NCBI RefSeq assembly: GCF_000959725.1
Contig: NZ_CP009322.1
Span: 2,356,001-2,420,000, forward strand
Source of the DNA: Burkholderia gladioli
Lineage (GTDB): Bacteria; Pseudomonadota; Gammaproteobacteria; Burkholderiales; Burkholderiaceae
Length of the DNA stretch: 64,000 nt
Direction of reading: 5' to 3'
The notes beneath the pieces were generated by a model that worked only from the letters and a program-made list of their open reading frames with translations, had not been told where the DNA came from and did not search any database. Position numbers and translations under genes: made by a program. Positions within the stretch are counted from its first letter, which is position 1; the number at the start of each line of letters is the position of its first letter. Shown here in pieces: positions 8,715 to 17,710 of the stretch.

Positions 8715-9344
8715 TCACAAGCCCGTCCGCCCGGGCTCCGCACGCAGATAACCGAACACCGCCCGCAGCGCGCGCCGCTCCAGCGCGGCGGCATCGGTCT
8801 CACCGGCCTCGCCCGCCATGTCAGTGATGCCCCGCACCATCGCGAGCACATCGCGTGCCGCGACCTCGGGCGCCGCGAGCGGCGGCGCACCGGGCTTGCC
8901 GAACGCGATCGCGATCGCTTCCAGCCCGCGCGCGGCCACGTAGCCCACGCGGCCCTCCACCGGCAGCCGCCGCTCCTCCACGTCGATCAGCCGGGCCAGC
9001 GCGGGACGGCGCAACTGGTGCGCGACGGCCGCCCGCACCATCGCCGCGAGGATCGAGGCGCAATCGGGCAGCTCGACCGCGCGATCGAAATCGGCGAGCA
9101 GCGCGCCGGTCTCGCGCTCGATCAGCGCGGCCGTCAGGGCATCGCGATTCGGGAAGTACTGGTAGAGCGAGCCGATGCTGACGCCGGCGCGCGCGGCCAC
9201 CGCATTGGTGGTGTAGGCATCGAGCCCCTCGCGCTCCAGGATGCGCGCGGCGGCCTCGACCAGCGCCTCGACGGTGGCCGCCGAACGGCGCTGGACCGGC
9301 GCCTTGCGCGGCGTCACGTGGTTCCTGGCGGGGGATTTCGTCAT
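8715..9344 (-). CDS. TetR-family transcriptional regulator
   Basis: This 209-residue repressor has a typical TetR N-terminal helix-turn-helix: ALVEAAARILEREGLDAYTT, then AVAARAGVSIGSLYQYFPNRDALTAAL. The C-terminal ligand domain is divergent. I chose the ATG at 9344 because it gives a family-typical length and places a perfect-looking operator 22 bases upstream. A longer in-frame extension to 9668 runs through that operator and is rejected. The regulator is probably autoregulated through that palindrome. It could also control the MFS exporter gene further upstream, which is inference. Confidence 0.88.
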   Translation of the reverse strand: MTKSPARNHVTPRKAPVQRRSAATVEALVEAAARILEREGLDAYTTNAVAARAGVSIGSLYQYFPNRDALTAALIERETGALLADFDRAVELPDCASILAAMVRAAVAHQLRRPALARLIDVEERRLPVEGRVGYVAARGLEAIAIAFGKPGAPPLAAPEVAARDVLAMVRGITDMAGEAGETDAAALERRALRAVFGYLRAEPGRTGL

Positions 9345-9365
9345 GGGCTGGGTGCAGGGCGTTTC

Positions 9366-9389
9366 GAATATGAGCGAACGCTCGTATTC
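9366..9389. promoter_or_regulatory. TetR-type palindromic operator
   Basis: GAATATGAGC-GAAC-GCTCGTATTC has 10-bp arms with one mismatch. It sits 22 bases upstream of the TetR start, and its GAGCG/CGCTC core is typical of TetR autoregulatory operators. Confidence 0.65.
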
Positions 9390-9783
9390 TAAACAGTTGG
9401 CTGCAGCCCTCGCGAACGCGATCGGCGACGGGTGGAAATCGATGCGCACGCATCCACGACATGGCGTTCCATTCGTCACGCGAACCCTGGCGCGCGACCA
9501 GCGACCCACATCGCCCGCGAGGTGCCGCGCGACATACCGATCCTGGATCGCCGCATCGAAAGCATCGAGAACCGCGTCGAGCGCGAGCCAGCCCTCGAAG
9601 CCCGGGCGATTGGCGAGCAACGGGATGCAATCGCGCGACACGCCCCGAACCCGCCATGCAGTACGCAACGCGTTCGGCGGCGATACGTCCAGATGCGCCC
9701 AGATGCTCGAACGGGAAGGGTTCCGCTAACGCCGGCAGAGGGATCGATGCAATAATGTCGGCTTTGCCGCGCGCCGATCCCCA
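9390..9783. other. Intergenic region upstream of MFS gene
   Basis: No gene is supported. The minus strand is open and reads a protein-like stretch (GFEGWLALDAVLDAFDAA) in frame with the TetR gene. It lacks a start signal and crosses the operator, so it is either a decayed fragment or chance in high-GC DNA. The region should hold the promoters of the TetR and MFS genes. Confidence 0.4.
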
Positions 9784-11181
9784 ATGCCGCTCGCAGTCCA
9801 TCCGTTCATCGCACCGCTGATCGTCGCCTGCGCGTTGTTCATGGAGACGGTGGACGCCAACATCATCGTCACCGCGCTGCCCGCGATGGCACGCGCCTTC
9901 GGCCACAACCCCGTCACTCTCAATATCGCGATCACCGCCTACGTGGTCGGGCTCGGCGTGTTCATCCCGATCTGCGGATGGCTGGCCGACCGCTACGGCG
10001 CGCGCACGGTGTTCCGCACCGCGATCGGCATCTTCGTGGTGGGCTCGCTGATGTGCGCGGCCTCCACCAATCTCGAGCTGTTCACCTTCGCGCGCTTCGT
10101 GCAGGGCGTGGGCGGCGCGATGATGGTGCCGGTCGGGCGCATCATCATCTTTCGCGCGGTGCCGCGCGCGGACCTGATCCGCGCCATGAACTACCTGAGC
10201 CTGCCCGCCTTGTTCGGCCCGGCCGCGGGGCCGCTGCTGGGCGGCTTCCTCACCACCTACCTGCACTGGCGCCTGATCTTCTTCATCAACGTGCCGATCG
10301 GCATCTACGGCATCTACCTCGCCAACAAGTACATCGCCAACACGCACGAGGCGAACCCGGGCCCGCTCGACTGGTTCGGATTCCTGCTTTCCGCGGCCGG
10401 CGCCTCCTTGCTGCTGATGGGCCTGACCATGCTCGACGGCGCGCTGATCAGCCCGCGCGACGCGGTGCTGATGTGCGTGGCCGGCGCGCTGCTGCTGGGC
10501 GGCTACGTGCTGTACGCGCGGCGCGCGACAATGCCGGTGCTCGAGCTGCGCTTCCTGAAGATCCCCACCTTCAACGCCAGCGTGATGGGCGGTTCGCTGT
10601 TCCGTATCGGGCTCGGCGCGGTGCCGTTCCTGTTACCGCTCACGCTGCAGGAAGGACTCGGCATGAGCGCCTTCGATTCGGGGCTGATCACCTGCGCCTC
10701 GGCGGTCGGCGGCACGCTCTCGCGGCTGCTCTCGCAACGCCTGCTGCGCCGGTTCGGGTTCCGCCGGGTGCTGATGGTCAATGCCGCGCTGGCGGGCCTC
10801 GCGATCGCGATGTACGGCACCTTCTACCCGGGCATGCCGGTGTGGGTGATCTGGGTGATCGTGCTGGTCGGCGGGATCTTCCCCGCGCTGCAGTTCACCA
10901 GCCTCAACTCGGTGATCTACGCCGAGATCCAGCCGCGCGACATCGGCCGCGCCACCAGCCTCGGCAGTGTGGTGCAGCAGATGTCGCTGGGCCTGGGCGT
11001 GACGGTGGCCGGCATCGTGCTGCACCTGTCGGCCGCGCTGCGCGGCCACCCTTCGGTGCAGTGGTCGGATTTCTGGCCGGCCTTCCTGGTGGTGGGGCTC
11101 TGCTCGTTCGCCTCGATCCCGATCACGCGGCGCCTCGCGCCGAACGCCGGCGACGAGATCGCGCGCGGCAAGCGCGGCTGA
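9784..11181 (+). CDS. MFS transporter, DHA2/EmrB-QacA type multidrug exporter
   Basis: This 465-residue integral membrane protein has about 14 membrane segments. It begins IVACALFMETVDANIIVTAL (residues 11-30), the hallmark of 14-TM DHA2 drug:H+ antiporters. Motif A appears as GWLADRYGARTVFR and motif C-like sequence as LFGPAAGPLLGGFL. It ends with a short basic tail. It is likely to expel hydrophobic or cationic toxic compounds. No membrane-fusion partner is adjacent. The closest candidate regulator is the TetR gene upstream on the other strand. Confidence 0.92.
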   Translation: MPLAVHPFIAPLIVACALFMETVDANIIVTALPAMARAFGHNPVTLNIAITAYVVGLGVFIPICGWLADRYGARTVFRTAIGIFVVGSLMCAASTNLELFTFARFVQGVGGAMMVPVGRIIIFRAVPRADLIRAMNYLSLPALFGPAAGPLLGGFLTTYLHWRLIFFINVPIGIYGIYLANKYIANTHEANPGPLDWFGFLLSAAGASLLLMGLTMLDGALISPRDAVLMCVAGALLLGGYVLYARRATMPVLELRFLKIPTFNASVMGGSLFRIGLGAVPFLLPLTLQEGLGMSAFDSGLITCASAVGGTLSRLLSQRLLRRFGFRRVLMVNAALAGLAIAMYGTFYPGMPVWVIWVIVLVGGIFPALQFTSLNSVIYAEIQPRDIGRATSLGSVVQQMSLGLGVTVAGIVLHLSAALRGHPSVQWSDFWPAFLVVGLCSFASIPITRRLAPNAGDEIARGKRG

Positions 11182-11613
11182 GCACGCCGATCGCATCGGC
11201 GGGTTCGAATTCAGGCGGGAAAGAGGCGGCGCGGCGGCCCTGGAAAAAACGGCTCGCGCCAAAAAGAAATCGGCGGACATCCACATCGGGCCTGGAGAGC
11301 CGTTCGGATATCCGCCGAATGATTCCGGGTGCGGCGACACAGTCACGTTCCCCGGATTCACTCCCTGCGTGCCATTGACATATGTTGCGTCGGGAGCAAA
11401 ACCGGCGCCGATCGAATCGCGATCCGGTGGAATCGCGGCCGTCACGGCATGAACGTCACTATAGGGAAACTCGATTCGGGCGTCTGTCAACGATTGTCAG
11501 ATCCGATGCAGCAAGCATGTCGCGTCTTCGCGTCCCTGCCGCCGCGTCGACGGCAACGGCGGCCATCGAATCGCGCTACAGTGACGGCTTCCGTCCCCGC
11601 TCCGCGCACGCCC
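11182..11613. other. Intergenic region between MFS and ycaQ-like genes
   Basis: Apart from the inverted repeat at 11271-11317 I see no feature. In-frame extensions of the next gene into this DNA are low-complexity and not family-like. Confidence 0.4.
11271..11317. terminator. Inverted repeat downstream of MFS gene
   Basis: The arms CGGCGGACATCC (11271-11282) and GGATATCCGCCG (11306-11317) pair with one mismatch across a 23-base loop. The element is within 140 bases of the MFS stop, so it may be an mRNA 3'-end structure or an operator. Confidence 0.35.
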
Positions 11614-12825
11614 GTGACCACCCTCCCGCTCTCCGCCGCCCGCTCCCTGCACCTGGCCGCGCAAGGCCTGCTCGCGCCGCCGCGCCGCAAGGCCGTGAAG
11701 GCCGACGTGCTGGATGCGATCCGCCGCATGGCGCAGTTGCAGATCGACACCATCCACGTGGTGGCGCGCAGCCCCTACCTGGTACTGTTCAGCCGCCTCG
11801 GCCCCTATGAGCAGCGCTGGCTCGACGAGCACCTGGCCGAGGCCAGCCTGTTCGAATACTGGTCGCACGAGGCCTGCTTCCTGCCGATCGAGAGCTTCGG
11901 GCTGATGCGCCACAAGATGCTGAACCCGGCGGGAATGGGCTGGAAATACGCGGCGGACTGGCACGAGCTGCACCGCGAGTCGATCGATACGCTGCTCGCG
12001 CGCGTGCGCGACACGGGCCCGGTGCGCTCCTCGGACTTCGCGCGCGAGGATGGCGCCAAGGGCTCGGGCTGGTGGGACTGGAAGCCCGAGAAGCGTCACC
12101 TGGAGGTGCTGTTCTCGACCGGGCAACTGATGGTGGCCGCGCGCCAGAACTTCCAGCGCATCTACGACGTGCTCGAACGCGTGCTGCCGCATTGGGACGA
12201 TGCGCGCGACCTGCCCGCGCGCGAGATGGTGCTGCCACAGCTGCTCGAGCAAACCTGCCGCGCGCTCGGCGTGGTACGCGCCGACTGGGTGGCCGATTAC
12301 TATCGCCTGCCCAAGCGCGCCTATCGCGACGAACTGCATGCGCTGGTCGACGCGGGCCAGTTGCTGCCGGTGACGGTGGAAGGCTGGAAGGAACAGGTCT
12401 TCGTGCATCGCGACCTCGAGCCGCTGCTCGCGCGCGCCGCCGACGGCACGCTGCGCTCCTCGGTCACCACCCTGCTCTCGCCCTTCGACCCGGTGGTGTG
12501 GGACCGACGGCGCGCCTCGGCGCTGTTCGACTTCGACTACACGATCGAGTGCTATACGCCGGCGGACAAGCGCCGCTATGGGTATTTCTGCCTGCCGATC
12601 CTGCATCGCGGCCGCCTGGTGGGCCGCGTCGACGCCAAGGCGCATCGCACGCAGGGCGTGTTCGAACTGAAGGCGGTCCACTTCGAGCCGCAGGTGCGGC
12701 TCGGCAGCGGGCTGGCCGGCGACGTGGCCCGCGCGATCGGCCGGCTCGCCGATTGGCACGGCACGCCCGAGCTGGCGGTCGGCAACGCACCGCGCGAGTT
12801 GAAGGCCGCGCTCGCGGCGCGCTGA
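11614..12825 (+). CDS. ycaQ: YcaQ/AlkX-family DNA glycosylase (winged-helix, HTH_42)
   Basis: This 403-residue protein matches the YcaQ family of glycosylases, which excise bulky alkylated bases and unhook interstrand crosslinks. The catalytic Q-phi-D motif of the YcaQ subgroup is present as QID at residues 43-45 (MAQLQIDTIHVVARSPYLVL). Other family blocks are EYWSHEACFLPIE, LLSPFDPVVWDRRRA and FDYTIECYTPADKRRYGYF. I chose the GTG at 11614 because it gives the family length of about 400 residues; no ATG is suitable. In a plant-associated bacterium it could protect against self-made or foreign DNA alkylators. Confidence 0.85.
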   Translation: MTTLPLSAARSLHLAAQGLLAPPRRKAVKADVLDAIRRMAQLQIDTIHVVARSPYLVLFSRLGPYEQRWLDEHLAEASLFEYWSHEACFLPIESFGLMRHKMLNPAGMGWKYAADWHELHRESIDTLLARVRDTGPVRSSDFAREDGAKGSGWWDWKPEKRHLEVLFSTGQLMVAARQNFQRIYDVLERVLPHWDDARDLPAREMVLPQLLEQTCRALGVVRADWVADYYRLPKRAYRDELHALVDAGQLLPVTVEGWKEQVFVHRDLEPLLARAADGTLRSSVTTLLSPFDPVVWDRRRASALFDFDYTIECYTPADKRRYGYFCLPILHRGRLVGRVDAKAHRTQGVFELKAVHFEPQVRLGSGLAGDVARAIGRLADWHGTPELAVGNAPRELKAALAAR

Positions 12826-12919
12826 AAAGGCTCGCAGCAGCGAGTCGGCGTCACGACGAGTTCCTCGCCGGGCCAGCCCGGCCGATAGGGTCCGCGCCGC
12901 TCGCGCGCTCATCGAATCT

Positions 12920-13147
12920 TCAATCGCGCAGCTTGCGAAAGCGCGGCGTGCCATCTTCCAGCGTGCCGTGGAAGTTGTCCTCGGGACGCGCGCGCAGGCT
13001 CGGCTCGTGCGGCCAGACATGCTCGTAGATCACCAGCGCCTCGTCGGTTTCGGAATGACGCGCGACGCCGATCACGCGATAGAGGCCGCCCTTGTAGTGG
13101 CGGTGGGTGGCAAGCTGTTCGGCTTGTTGTTCGGTCAGGTCGCTCAT
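12920..13147 (-). CDS. DUF1653 family protein
   Basis: This 75-residue cytosolic protein carries the DUF1653 core: HYKGGLYRVIGVARHSETDE, then LVIYEHVWPHEPSLRARPEDNF (given in part; the segment ends near residue 59) and GTPRFRKL. The family is common in bacteria and its function is unknown. The ATG at 13147 gives the normal short family length. It lies 44 bases downstream of a GNAT gene on the same strand and may share its transcript. Confidence 0.85.
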   Translation of the reverse strand: MSDLTEQQAEQLATHRHYKGGLYRVIGVARHSETDEALVIYEHVWPHEPSLRARPEDNFHGTLEDGTPRFRKLRD

Positions 13148-13191
13148 GGCGGGCTCCGCGTGCAAAGCGCGTATTGTAGGCGCCCGCGCGC

Positions 13192-13641
13192 TCAAGCCCG
13201 GCGATACACCTCGGGCCGATGCAGCTCCATCCAGCGCTCGGGATGCGCGGGCGCGACGAAGCCCACCGGCGCATAGAGCCCGTGCGCGTCGCTCGTCACC
13301 AGCGCGATGCGGCGCAGGCCGCTCACGCGCGGGTCGGCGAAGACCTGGTCGATCAGCGTGCGCGCATGACCCTGCCCGCGATGCTCGGGCAGCACGAACA
13401 CGTCGCAGAGATAGGCGAAGGTGGCCAGGTCGGTGACGAGCCGCGCGAAGCCGACGAAGGTTTCGCCGAGGAAGGCGCCGAAGCAGAGCGAGCCGTCGAT
13501 CGACTGCTGCACCACCTCGCGCGGGATGCCGAGCGACCAGGGCGCGTGATCGTGCAGGAAGGCGTGGATCGCGTCGACGTCGAGCTCGCGCTTGTCGGTC
13601 GAGATGCGCAGCGCGCCCGGCCGGATTTCAGGTTGGGACAT
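13192..13641 (-). CDS. GNAT-family N-acetyltransferase
   Basis: This 149-residue protein has the GNAT fold. The acetyl-CoA-binding segment is visible as VFVLPEHRGQGHARTLID (motif A, V-x-x-x-x-RGQGHA), preceded by the beta4 strand LCDVFVLP and followed by GLYAPVGFV. The acceptor substrate cannot be read from sequence. The ATG at 13641 fits the family. It is about 100 bases downstream of the M20 peptidase gene on the same strand, so they may be co-transcribed. Confidence 0.88.
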   Translation of the reverse strand: MSQPEIRPGALRISTDKRELDVDAIHAFLHDHAPWSLGIPREVVQQSIDGSLCFGAFLGETFVGFARLVTDLATFAYLCDVFVLPEHRGQGHARTLIDQVFADPRVSGLRRIALVTSDAHGLYAPVGFVAPAHPERWMELHRPEVYRRA

Positions 13642-13745
13642 GAGACGAATCCTTCGTGGTCCTCGATAGGCGGCAGGCGCCCGGTATACGGCGCAGGGGC
13701 GCGAGGCAATCCGGCCTCGCGCCCCTGCGTGGTTCCAGAGCGCGC

Positions 13746-15197
13746 TCAGCGCGCGGCGGCGATCACGTCGGCCACCGCGGCGGTCAGCCGTTTCGCGTAA
13801 GGCACGTGCAGGAACTCGTTGGGCCCGTGCGCGTTCGACTTCGGCCCGAGCACGCCGCACACCATGAACTGCGCCTTCGGGAAACCGGCCTGCAGCACGT
13901 TCATCAGCGGGATCGTGCCGCCGATGCCCATGAACGCGCAGTCGGCGCCGAAGTGGCGGCGCGAGGCCTCGTCGAGCGAGCCGGCCAGCCAGGGCGCGAG
14001 CTCGGGCGCGTTCCAGCCGGTGGCGGCACCCGAATCGGGCTTGAAGGTGACCTTGGCGTTGTAGGGCGGCTCGAGCTCGAGCAGGCGCTTCAGGTCCTGC
14101 ACGGCCGTGGCGGCGTCGACCAGCGGCGGCAGGCGCAGCGAGAGCTTGAACACCGTCTTCGGGCGCAGCACGTTGCCGGCGTTCTCCAGCGGCGGCAGGC
14201 CCGCCGCGCCGGTGACGGCCAGCGAGGGCCGCCAGGTCGAGTTGAGCAGCGCCTCGCGCGGGTCGCTGGTGGTCGGCAGCACCGGTCGGCCGTCCTGGCC
14301 GCAGGCCCAGGGCAGGCCCTTCCATACCTGGTCGCCGAGGATCGCGGCGGTGGCCTCGGCCTCGCGCACGCGGCTCTCGGGAATCTCGCAGTGGAACACG
14401 CCCGGCAGCAGGTTGCCGCTGGCCGAATCCTCCAGCCGCTCGAACAACTGCCGCATGATGCGGAAGCTCGACGGCGCGATGCCGCCGCCCATGCCCGAGT
14501 GCATGCCCTCCTCCAGCACCTCGACATGCAGCTCGCCCGCCACCGTGCCGCGCAGCGAGGTGGTCAGCCACAGCTGGTCGTAGTTGCCCGCGCCCGAATC
14601 GAGGCAGACCACCAGGCCGACCTGGCCGAGCCGGTCGCGCAGCGCGTCGACATAGGGCAGCAGGTCGTAGCTGCCCGATTCCTCGCAGGTCTCGATCAGG
14701 CCGACGCAGCGCGGGCGCTCCACGCCCTGGGCGTCGAGCGCGGCCAGCGCGGTGATGCTGGCGTAGATCGCGTAACCGTCGTCGGCGCCGCCACGGCCAT
14801 AGAGCTTGCCGTTCTCGTACTTGGGCGTCCAAGGGCCCAGGTCGGCGCGCCAGCCGTCGAATTCGGGCTGCTTGTCGAGGTGGCCGTAGAGCAGGATCGT
14901 CTCGGTGGTGCCGGAGCGCGTGGCGGGCGCGTCGAAGAAGATCACCGGCGTGCGGCCCGGCAGGCGCACGATTTCCAGCGTGAGCCCGCGCACCGGCTGG
15001 CGCTCGGCCCATTGCGCGGCATCGACCACCACGCGCTCGAGCAGGCCGTGCTGCTGCCAGTCGGGATCGTAGGCCGGGCTCTTGGCGGGAATCGCGATGT
15101 AGTCGGTCAGTTGGTGGAGGATCTCGTCGTTCCATTTGCGCTCGACGAAATCGGTCAGGCGCGGGTGATCGAGGGCGGTGTCGGCGGTGCTTGTCAT
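13746..15197 (-). CDS. M20-family metallopeptidase (dipeptidase/carboxypeptidase-like)
   Basis: This 483-residue cytosolic zinc hydrolase matches the CNDP/DapE-like M20 group. The metal ligands are visible: His106 and catalytic Asp108 (LLYGHLDKQP), the bridging Asp in GRGGADDG (about 139-140), Glu172/Glu173 (ETCEESGS) and Asp200 (CLDSGAGNYD). A lid or dimerisation domain occupies roughly residues 215-375. It probably hydrolyses di- or small peptides or N-acyl amino acids. There is no signal peptide. Confidence 0.93.
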   Translation of the reverse strand: MTSTADTALDHPRLTDFVERKWNDEILHQLTDYIAIPAKSPAYDPDWQQHGLLERVVVDAAQWAERQPVRGLTLEIVRLPGRTPVIFFDAPATRSGTTETILLYGHLDKQPEFDGWRADLGPWTPKYENGKLYGRGGADDGYAIYASITALAALDAQGVERPRCVGLIETCEESGSYDLLPYVDALRDRLGQVGLVVCLDSGAGNYDQLWLTTSLRGTVAGELHVEVLEEGMHSGMGGGIAPSSFRIMRQLFERLEDSASGNLLPGVFHCEIPESRVREAEATAAILGDQVWKGLPWACGQDGRPVLPTTSDPREALLNSTWRPSLAVTGAAGLPPLENAGNVLRPKTVFKLSLRLPPLVDAATAVQDLKRLLELEPPYNAKVTFKPDSGAATGWNAPELAPWLAGSLDEASRRHFGADCAFMGIGGTIPLMNVLQAGFPKAQFMVCGVLGPKSNAHGPNEFLHVPYAKRLTAAVADVIAAAR

Positions 15198-15426
15198 GAT
15201 GGTGCTGGCCGGTGGGGACGAAGAAAAGATGATAGCGCCGATGCGGGCTCGCGCGGCGGGCGATCTCGCGCAAACGCGCGCCGGCGCACGAGACTACGGT
15301 AAACCGCTTGCGACCGCCCGGCAGCCGCCGGCTGCGGGGCGGCGCGAAGGGCGTCTGCCGCGGATCTGCCGCTCGACGGTGCAAACACGGTGGAGCGCCG
15401 CGCCCCCAGCCTACCGCCGCGCCTCT

Positions 15427-16383
15427 TCAGCGCACGTCGAAATCGCGCCGGTACGCAGCGGGGCTGGTGGCCGCGACGCGCCGGAAGTGGCGACGCAGCG
15501 ATTCCTCGGAGCCGAAGCCGGCCAGCTCGGCCAGCTGCGCCAGCGGCAGCGCCGGGTTCGCCTCCAGCATCTCCTTGGCGAGCCCGACGCGCTCGCGGAT
15601 CAGCCAGGCATAGGGCGCCAGCCCGGTCGCCTCGCGGAACTGGCGCTGCAGCGTGCGCGGGCTCATCGCCGCGCGCTCGGCCAGGCTCGCCAGCGTGTGC
15701 GGCTCGGCCGCGTGCTCGCGCATCCAGTCGATCAGCGGCGCGAGCCGGTCCCGCCCTTCCGGCGCGACCGGGCGCGGCACGAACTGCGCCTGGCCGCCCT
15801 CGCGATGCGGCGGCAGCACCAGCCGCTGCGCCACGCGGTTGGCGATCGCGCTGCCGTGGTCGCGCCGCACCAGGTGCATCAGCATGTCGAGCCCGGCGGC
15901 CGAGCCGGCCGAGGTGACGATCGCGCCCTGGTCGACATACAGCGCGTCGGGGTTCACCTGCAGCGAGGGATGACGCGCGCGCAGGCGCTCCACATACCGC
16001 CAGTGGGTGGTGACGGCCAGGCCGTCGAGCACGCCGGCGGCGGCCAGCACGAACACGCCCGAGCAGATCGAGCAGAGCCGCGCGCCGCGCCGGTGGGCCG
16101 CGCGCAGCTTGCGCAGCAGCGCCTCGGGCGGCGCCTCGTCGGGATCGCGCCAGCCGGGGATCACGATCGTGTCGGCGCGATCGAGCATGGCCAGCCGGTA
16201 GGGCGCGGCCACCGTGATGCCGCCGGCCGCGCGGATCGGCCCCGGCTCGGCAGCACAGACCGCGAAGCGATACCAGTCCACCTCCAGCTCCGGGCGCGGC
16301 AGCGCGAACAGCTCGACCGTGCAGCCGAATTCGAAGGTGCAGAGGCGATCGTAGGCGAGCGCCACGACGAGATGATCTTTCAT
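15427..16383 (-). CDS. ftrA: GlxA/FtrA-like AraC regulator with DJ-1/PfpI domain
   Basis: This 318-residue regulator has two domains. Residues 1 to about 190 form a class-I glutamine amidotransferase-like (DJ-1/PfpI) sensor domain, with the nucleophile-elbow region GARLCSICSGVFVLAAAG. Residues about 215-318 form an AraC double helix-turn-helix (LASLAERAAMSPRTLQRQFR and LAQLAELAGFGSEESLRRHF). It is divergent from a rhodanese gene with a 103-bp gap, an arrangement seen for FtrA-annotated regulators, so it probably activates that gene. The effector is unknown. Confidence 0.88.
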   Translation of the reverse strand: MKDHLVVALAYDRLCTFEFGCTVELFALPRPELEVDWYRFAVCAAEPGPIRAAGGITVAAPYRLAMLDRADTIVIPGWRDPDEAPPEALLRKLRAAHRRGARLCSICSGVFVLAAAGVLDGLAVTTHWRYVERLRARHPSLQVNPDALYVDQGAIVTSAGSAAGLDMLMHLVRRDHGSAIANRVAQRLVLPPHREGGQAQFVPRPVAPEGRDRLAPLIDWMREHAAEPHTLASLAERAAMSPRTLQRQFREATGLAPYAWLIRERVGLAKEMLEANPALPLAQLAELAGFGSEESLRRHFRRVAATSPAAYRRDFDVR

Positions 16384-16486
16384 GGCGCGATGTTACCGGA
16401 ACTTGTCGATCGCGCCACTTTCGGGCCGGGCCCGCGATGCCGATACTGGGGACTCGGACACTTATTCCAGAGGAACCCGAACCATC

Positions 16487-16879
16487 ATGTCCTACGTCAC
16501 CGAGATCCCCGCCGCCGACAGCGCCGCCGCCCTGGCCCACTTCAGCGACCTGCTCCGGTTCGAAACCGATTGCTGGGACGTGCATCACGCGCTCGCTTCG
16601 GGCCAGGCCGATTTCGTCCTGCTCGACGTTCGCAGTCCCGAGCAGTTCGCCGCCGGACATATCCGGGGCGCCATCAATCTTCCGCACCGCAAGATCGTCG
16701 CGGGGACGCTATCGCATTTTCCAATCGATACGATATTCGTTGTCTATTGTGCCGGCCCGCACTGCAATGGCGCCGCTCGTGCAGCGCAGCGCCTGGCCCG
16801 CCTCGGAAGGCCCGTGAAGCTTATGGCAGGCGGGATTACGGGATGGTGCGACGAACATTTCAAATTGGTGACGGATTGA
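16487..16879 (+). CDS. Rhodanese-like sulfurtransferase
   Basis: This 130-residue protein has a single rhodanese domain. The CH2A-like block DVRSPEQFAAGHIRGAINLP (residues 47-66) is followed by the active-site loop VVYCAGPHCNGA, with Cys88 as the predicted persulfide-bearing residue. It lacks a signal peptide and is cytosolic. The gene is divergent from the FtrA-like regulator, and a ribosome-binding AGAGGAA lies upstream of the ATG. The acceptor is unknown; sulfide or cyanide detoxification and thiol trafficking are possible. Confidence 0.9.
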   Translation: MSYVTEIPAADSAAALAHFSDLLRFETDCWDVHHALASGQADFVLLDVRSPEQFAAGHIRGAINLPHRKIVAGTLSHFPIDTIFVVYCAGPHCNGAARAAQRLARLGRPVKLMAGGITGWCDEHFKLVTD

Positions 16880-17002
16880 GTGACGGGTCGGTATCATCGC
16901 GGTAAACGCAACAATTAGTTGCCGGCACGGGATCCGAAAAAGCGCGACAATCCGTCTCACTGCAGTCGACTTGTCGCACTGCAACACGGAAGGAGAAGTC
17001 CC

Positions 17003-17323
17003 ATGAAGATCCTGTTTCAGATTGCCGGGGCAGTTATCGCGATTGCGCTCTACTTTCTGCCGGCGATCATCGCCGACCGTCGCGGCCGTCACGACAAGCT
17101 GACCCTCGCGCTGTTCAACGCGCTGTTCGGCTGGACCGGCATCGGCTGGCTGATGACGCTGTACTGGGCCAGCCTGCCGAACCCGGCGCGCAACCTGGCC
17201 GGCAACATCGTCCAGACGCGCCGCTCGATCAGCATGCGCAAGTTCTCGAACGGCCTGGTCGATCGCGTGCAGAACCGCGTCGCGCTCCAGCAGGCCTGGA
17301 TCGAGAAGCAGGATTCCCGCTGA
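17003..17323 (+). CDS. Superinfection-immunity-domain small membrane protein
   Basis: This 106-residue protein has two predicted membrane segments (about residues 5-24 and 36-56). The core IALYFLPAIIADRRGRHDKL followed by LFNALFGWTGIGWLMTLYWA matches the superinfection immunity family named after phage T4 Imm. In bacteria this domain is widespread and mostly uncharacterised; blocking phage DNA entry is the known role of T4 Imm only. An AAGGAG ribosome-binding site precedes the ATG. The C-terminal 50 residues are soluble and basic. No other phage gene is nearby. Confidence 0.8.
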   Translation: MKILFQIAGAVIAIALYFLPAIIADRRGRHDKLTLALFNALFGWTGIGWLMTLYWASLPNPARNLAGNIVQTRRSISMRKFSNGLVDRVQNRVALQQAWIEKQDSR

Positions 17324-17710
17324 GCCACCGGGCCCGGCCCGCCAGGCCTGATCCGTCGTACCCGTTGTCGTCGCTTCCGGATTTCCCCGCATCACCGACT
17401 GCGTAGCCCTGCCCCGCGTCACCTGTGAGCGTCTTCCGCCTGCGTCACCCCGCCCGATCGTTGGTCCCGTCCCGGCGCCTTGCCCCGGATGATCCCGTCT
17501 TGCCGGTTTTTGGCGGGACGGGCCGTGCCGGCACTGCCGGCAAGCCTGAAGGCGCCGACGAACGCGCACGGCATCACCCGCGCGGCGTATGCCGCGCGAG
17601 TGATGGGAAAACTCGGGAAAAACAGCGGGAAGGAAAAACGGCGGGAAGAAACGACGGAAAAACGCGGCAGGAAACGACTGGCGGACGACTGGCCGACGGC
17701 CCGGCGCGCC
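17324..17710. other. Intergenic region with purine-rich repeats
   Basis: No gene is seen. A hairpin (17494-17522: CCCGTC...GACGGG around a T-rich loop) lies in the middle. From about 17600 to 17680 the plus strand is purine-rich, with repeated GGGAAAAA/GGAAAAACG blocks, an unusual composition for this genome. Confidence 0.4.

Noticed and set aside
9345..9668. N-terminal extension of the TetR gene
   Set aside because: It would bury the palindromic operator inside the coding region and gives a non-family N-terminus. The stretch GFEGWLALDAVLDAFDAA was considered as a gene remnant but has no recognisable relative.
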